Below are positions 42,891-43,165 of a stretch of DNA of 43,165 bases, in pieces; position 1 is the first letter of the stretch; the number at the start of each line of letters is the position of its first letter. Source of the stretch: Marinomonas sp. UCMA 3892 (GTDB lineage: Bacteria > Pseudomonadota > Gammaproteobacteria > Pseudomonadales > Marinomonadaceae); contig NZ_PTXN01000025.1 of assembly GCF_012726345.1 (NCBI RefSeq), positions 1 through 43,165 on the forward strand, in the 5' to 3' direction. Both the position numbers and the translations under genes were made by a program. The notes under the pieces are model-generated. The model was not told the DNA's origin and did no database searches. It worked only from the letters and a program-made list of their open reading frames with translations.

Positions 42891-43165
42891 GTTTGCCCAG
42901 CGAAGCTGGCAAACCCGTCAGGTTGTAAGAAACCTGTCTCACCCCGACTGGGGGGAAGAGAATCCGAATCGCAAGGGCGTTGCTGGCCAACGGCAGGGTC
43001 TGAAGGAAGCGATAGGAAGTTAACAGTACACAACGCAAGTGAACCTGCTTCGGCAGTTTAGGTGGGTAAGCGTGCAAAATAGCGCAAAGCCCGATACTCA
43101 GTCAGACCTAGGCTGTGTTTGAGGGTGGCATTGTTAACAGGGCGTCAGTGCAGTAACTGGGGAAG
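42891..43165 (+). mobile_element. 5' part of a group II intron (class C-like), cut by the window end
   Basis: The element opens with GTTTGCCCAGC, like the GTGTGCCCGGC of known class C introns, and folds back onto GCTGGCAAAC (42906-42915). Further typical domain I blocks follow: CGCAAGGGCG and TCTGAAGGAAGC with the later GTTAACAGTACACAACGC region. The reverse transcriptase gene would lie beyond the window. Insertion right behind a terminator T tract is the known habit of class C introns. The class is inferred from remembered sequences. Confidence 0.75.

Overview
The window reads as chromosomal DNA of a marine gammaproteobacterium, most likely Oceanospirillales and Marinomonas-like. This is inferred from the gene set (malate:quinone oxidoreductase, a fused-A/B Mrp antiporter, the RatA-RatB-BamE-Fur-RecN-GrpE-DnaK-DnaJ block), the moderate-to-low GC content and the rho/ppx/ppk/hemB neighbourhood, which resembles that of Pseudomonas. 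No rRNA or tRNA gene and no CRISPR array was seen. One tmRNA gene is present.

Layout. 1-400: terminators and two structured intergenic elements. 409-4705 (minus): periplasmic solute-binding protein, polyphosphate kinase (ppk), porphobilinogen synthase (hemB). 4855-8320: ABC-F ATPase yheS, redox chaperone Hsp33 (hslO), a CBS-pair protein. 8717-15222: mqo, a YfcL-like protein, a Fre-like flavin reductase, rho, exopolyphosphatase (ppx), a small unknown. 15550-17577: a large lone tubulin/FtsZ-superfamily GTPase. 17843-20899: an ammonium transporter fused to PAS-GGDEF-EAL. 20874-26687 (minus): a complete Mrp cation/proton antiporter operon. 27069-29910 (minus): a soluble zinc-binding (CZB) chemoreceptor, a Yip1-type membrane protein and a lipoprotein.

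30140-32970 is the accessory part. An excisionase-type antitoxin lies behind a repeat-rich operator but has no toxin partner. Two divergent mini-operons follow: a 58-residue helical protein with a permuted NlpC/P60 (YiiX-like) cysteine hydrolase on the minus strand, and a three-TM membrane protein with two tiny proline-rich peptides on the plus strand. The block abuts the 3' end of ssrA, a classic integration hot spot, and is the best candidate here for an undescribed system.

32970-33901 (minus): ssrA and smpB, the trans-translation pair. 34083-42790: a sodium symporter, ratA, ratB, bamE, fur, recN, then grpE, dnaK and dnaJ with recognisable sigma-32-type promoters at grpE and dnaK and a LexA-like site at recN. 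The window ends inside domain I of a group II (class C-like) intron inserted directly after the dnaJ terminator.

Functional themes: polyphosphate synthesis and breakdown (ppk, ppx), protein quality control and heat or oxidative stress (hslO, ssrA/smpB, grpE/dnaK/dnaJ), sodium and ammonium handling (mrp, NSS symporter, Amt fusion), and outer-membrane and iron homeostasis (bamE, fur).
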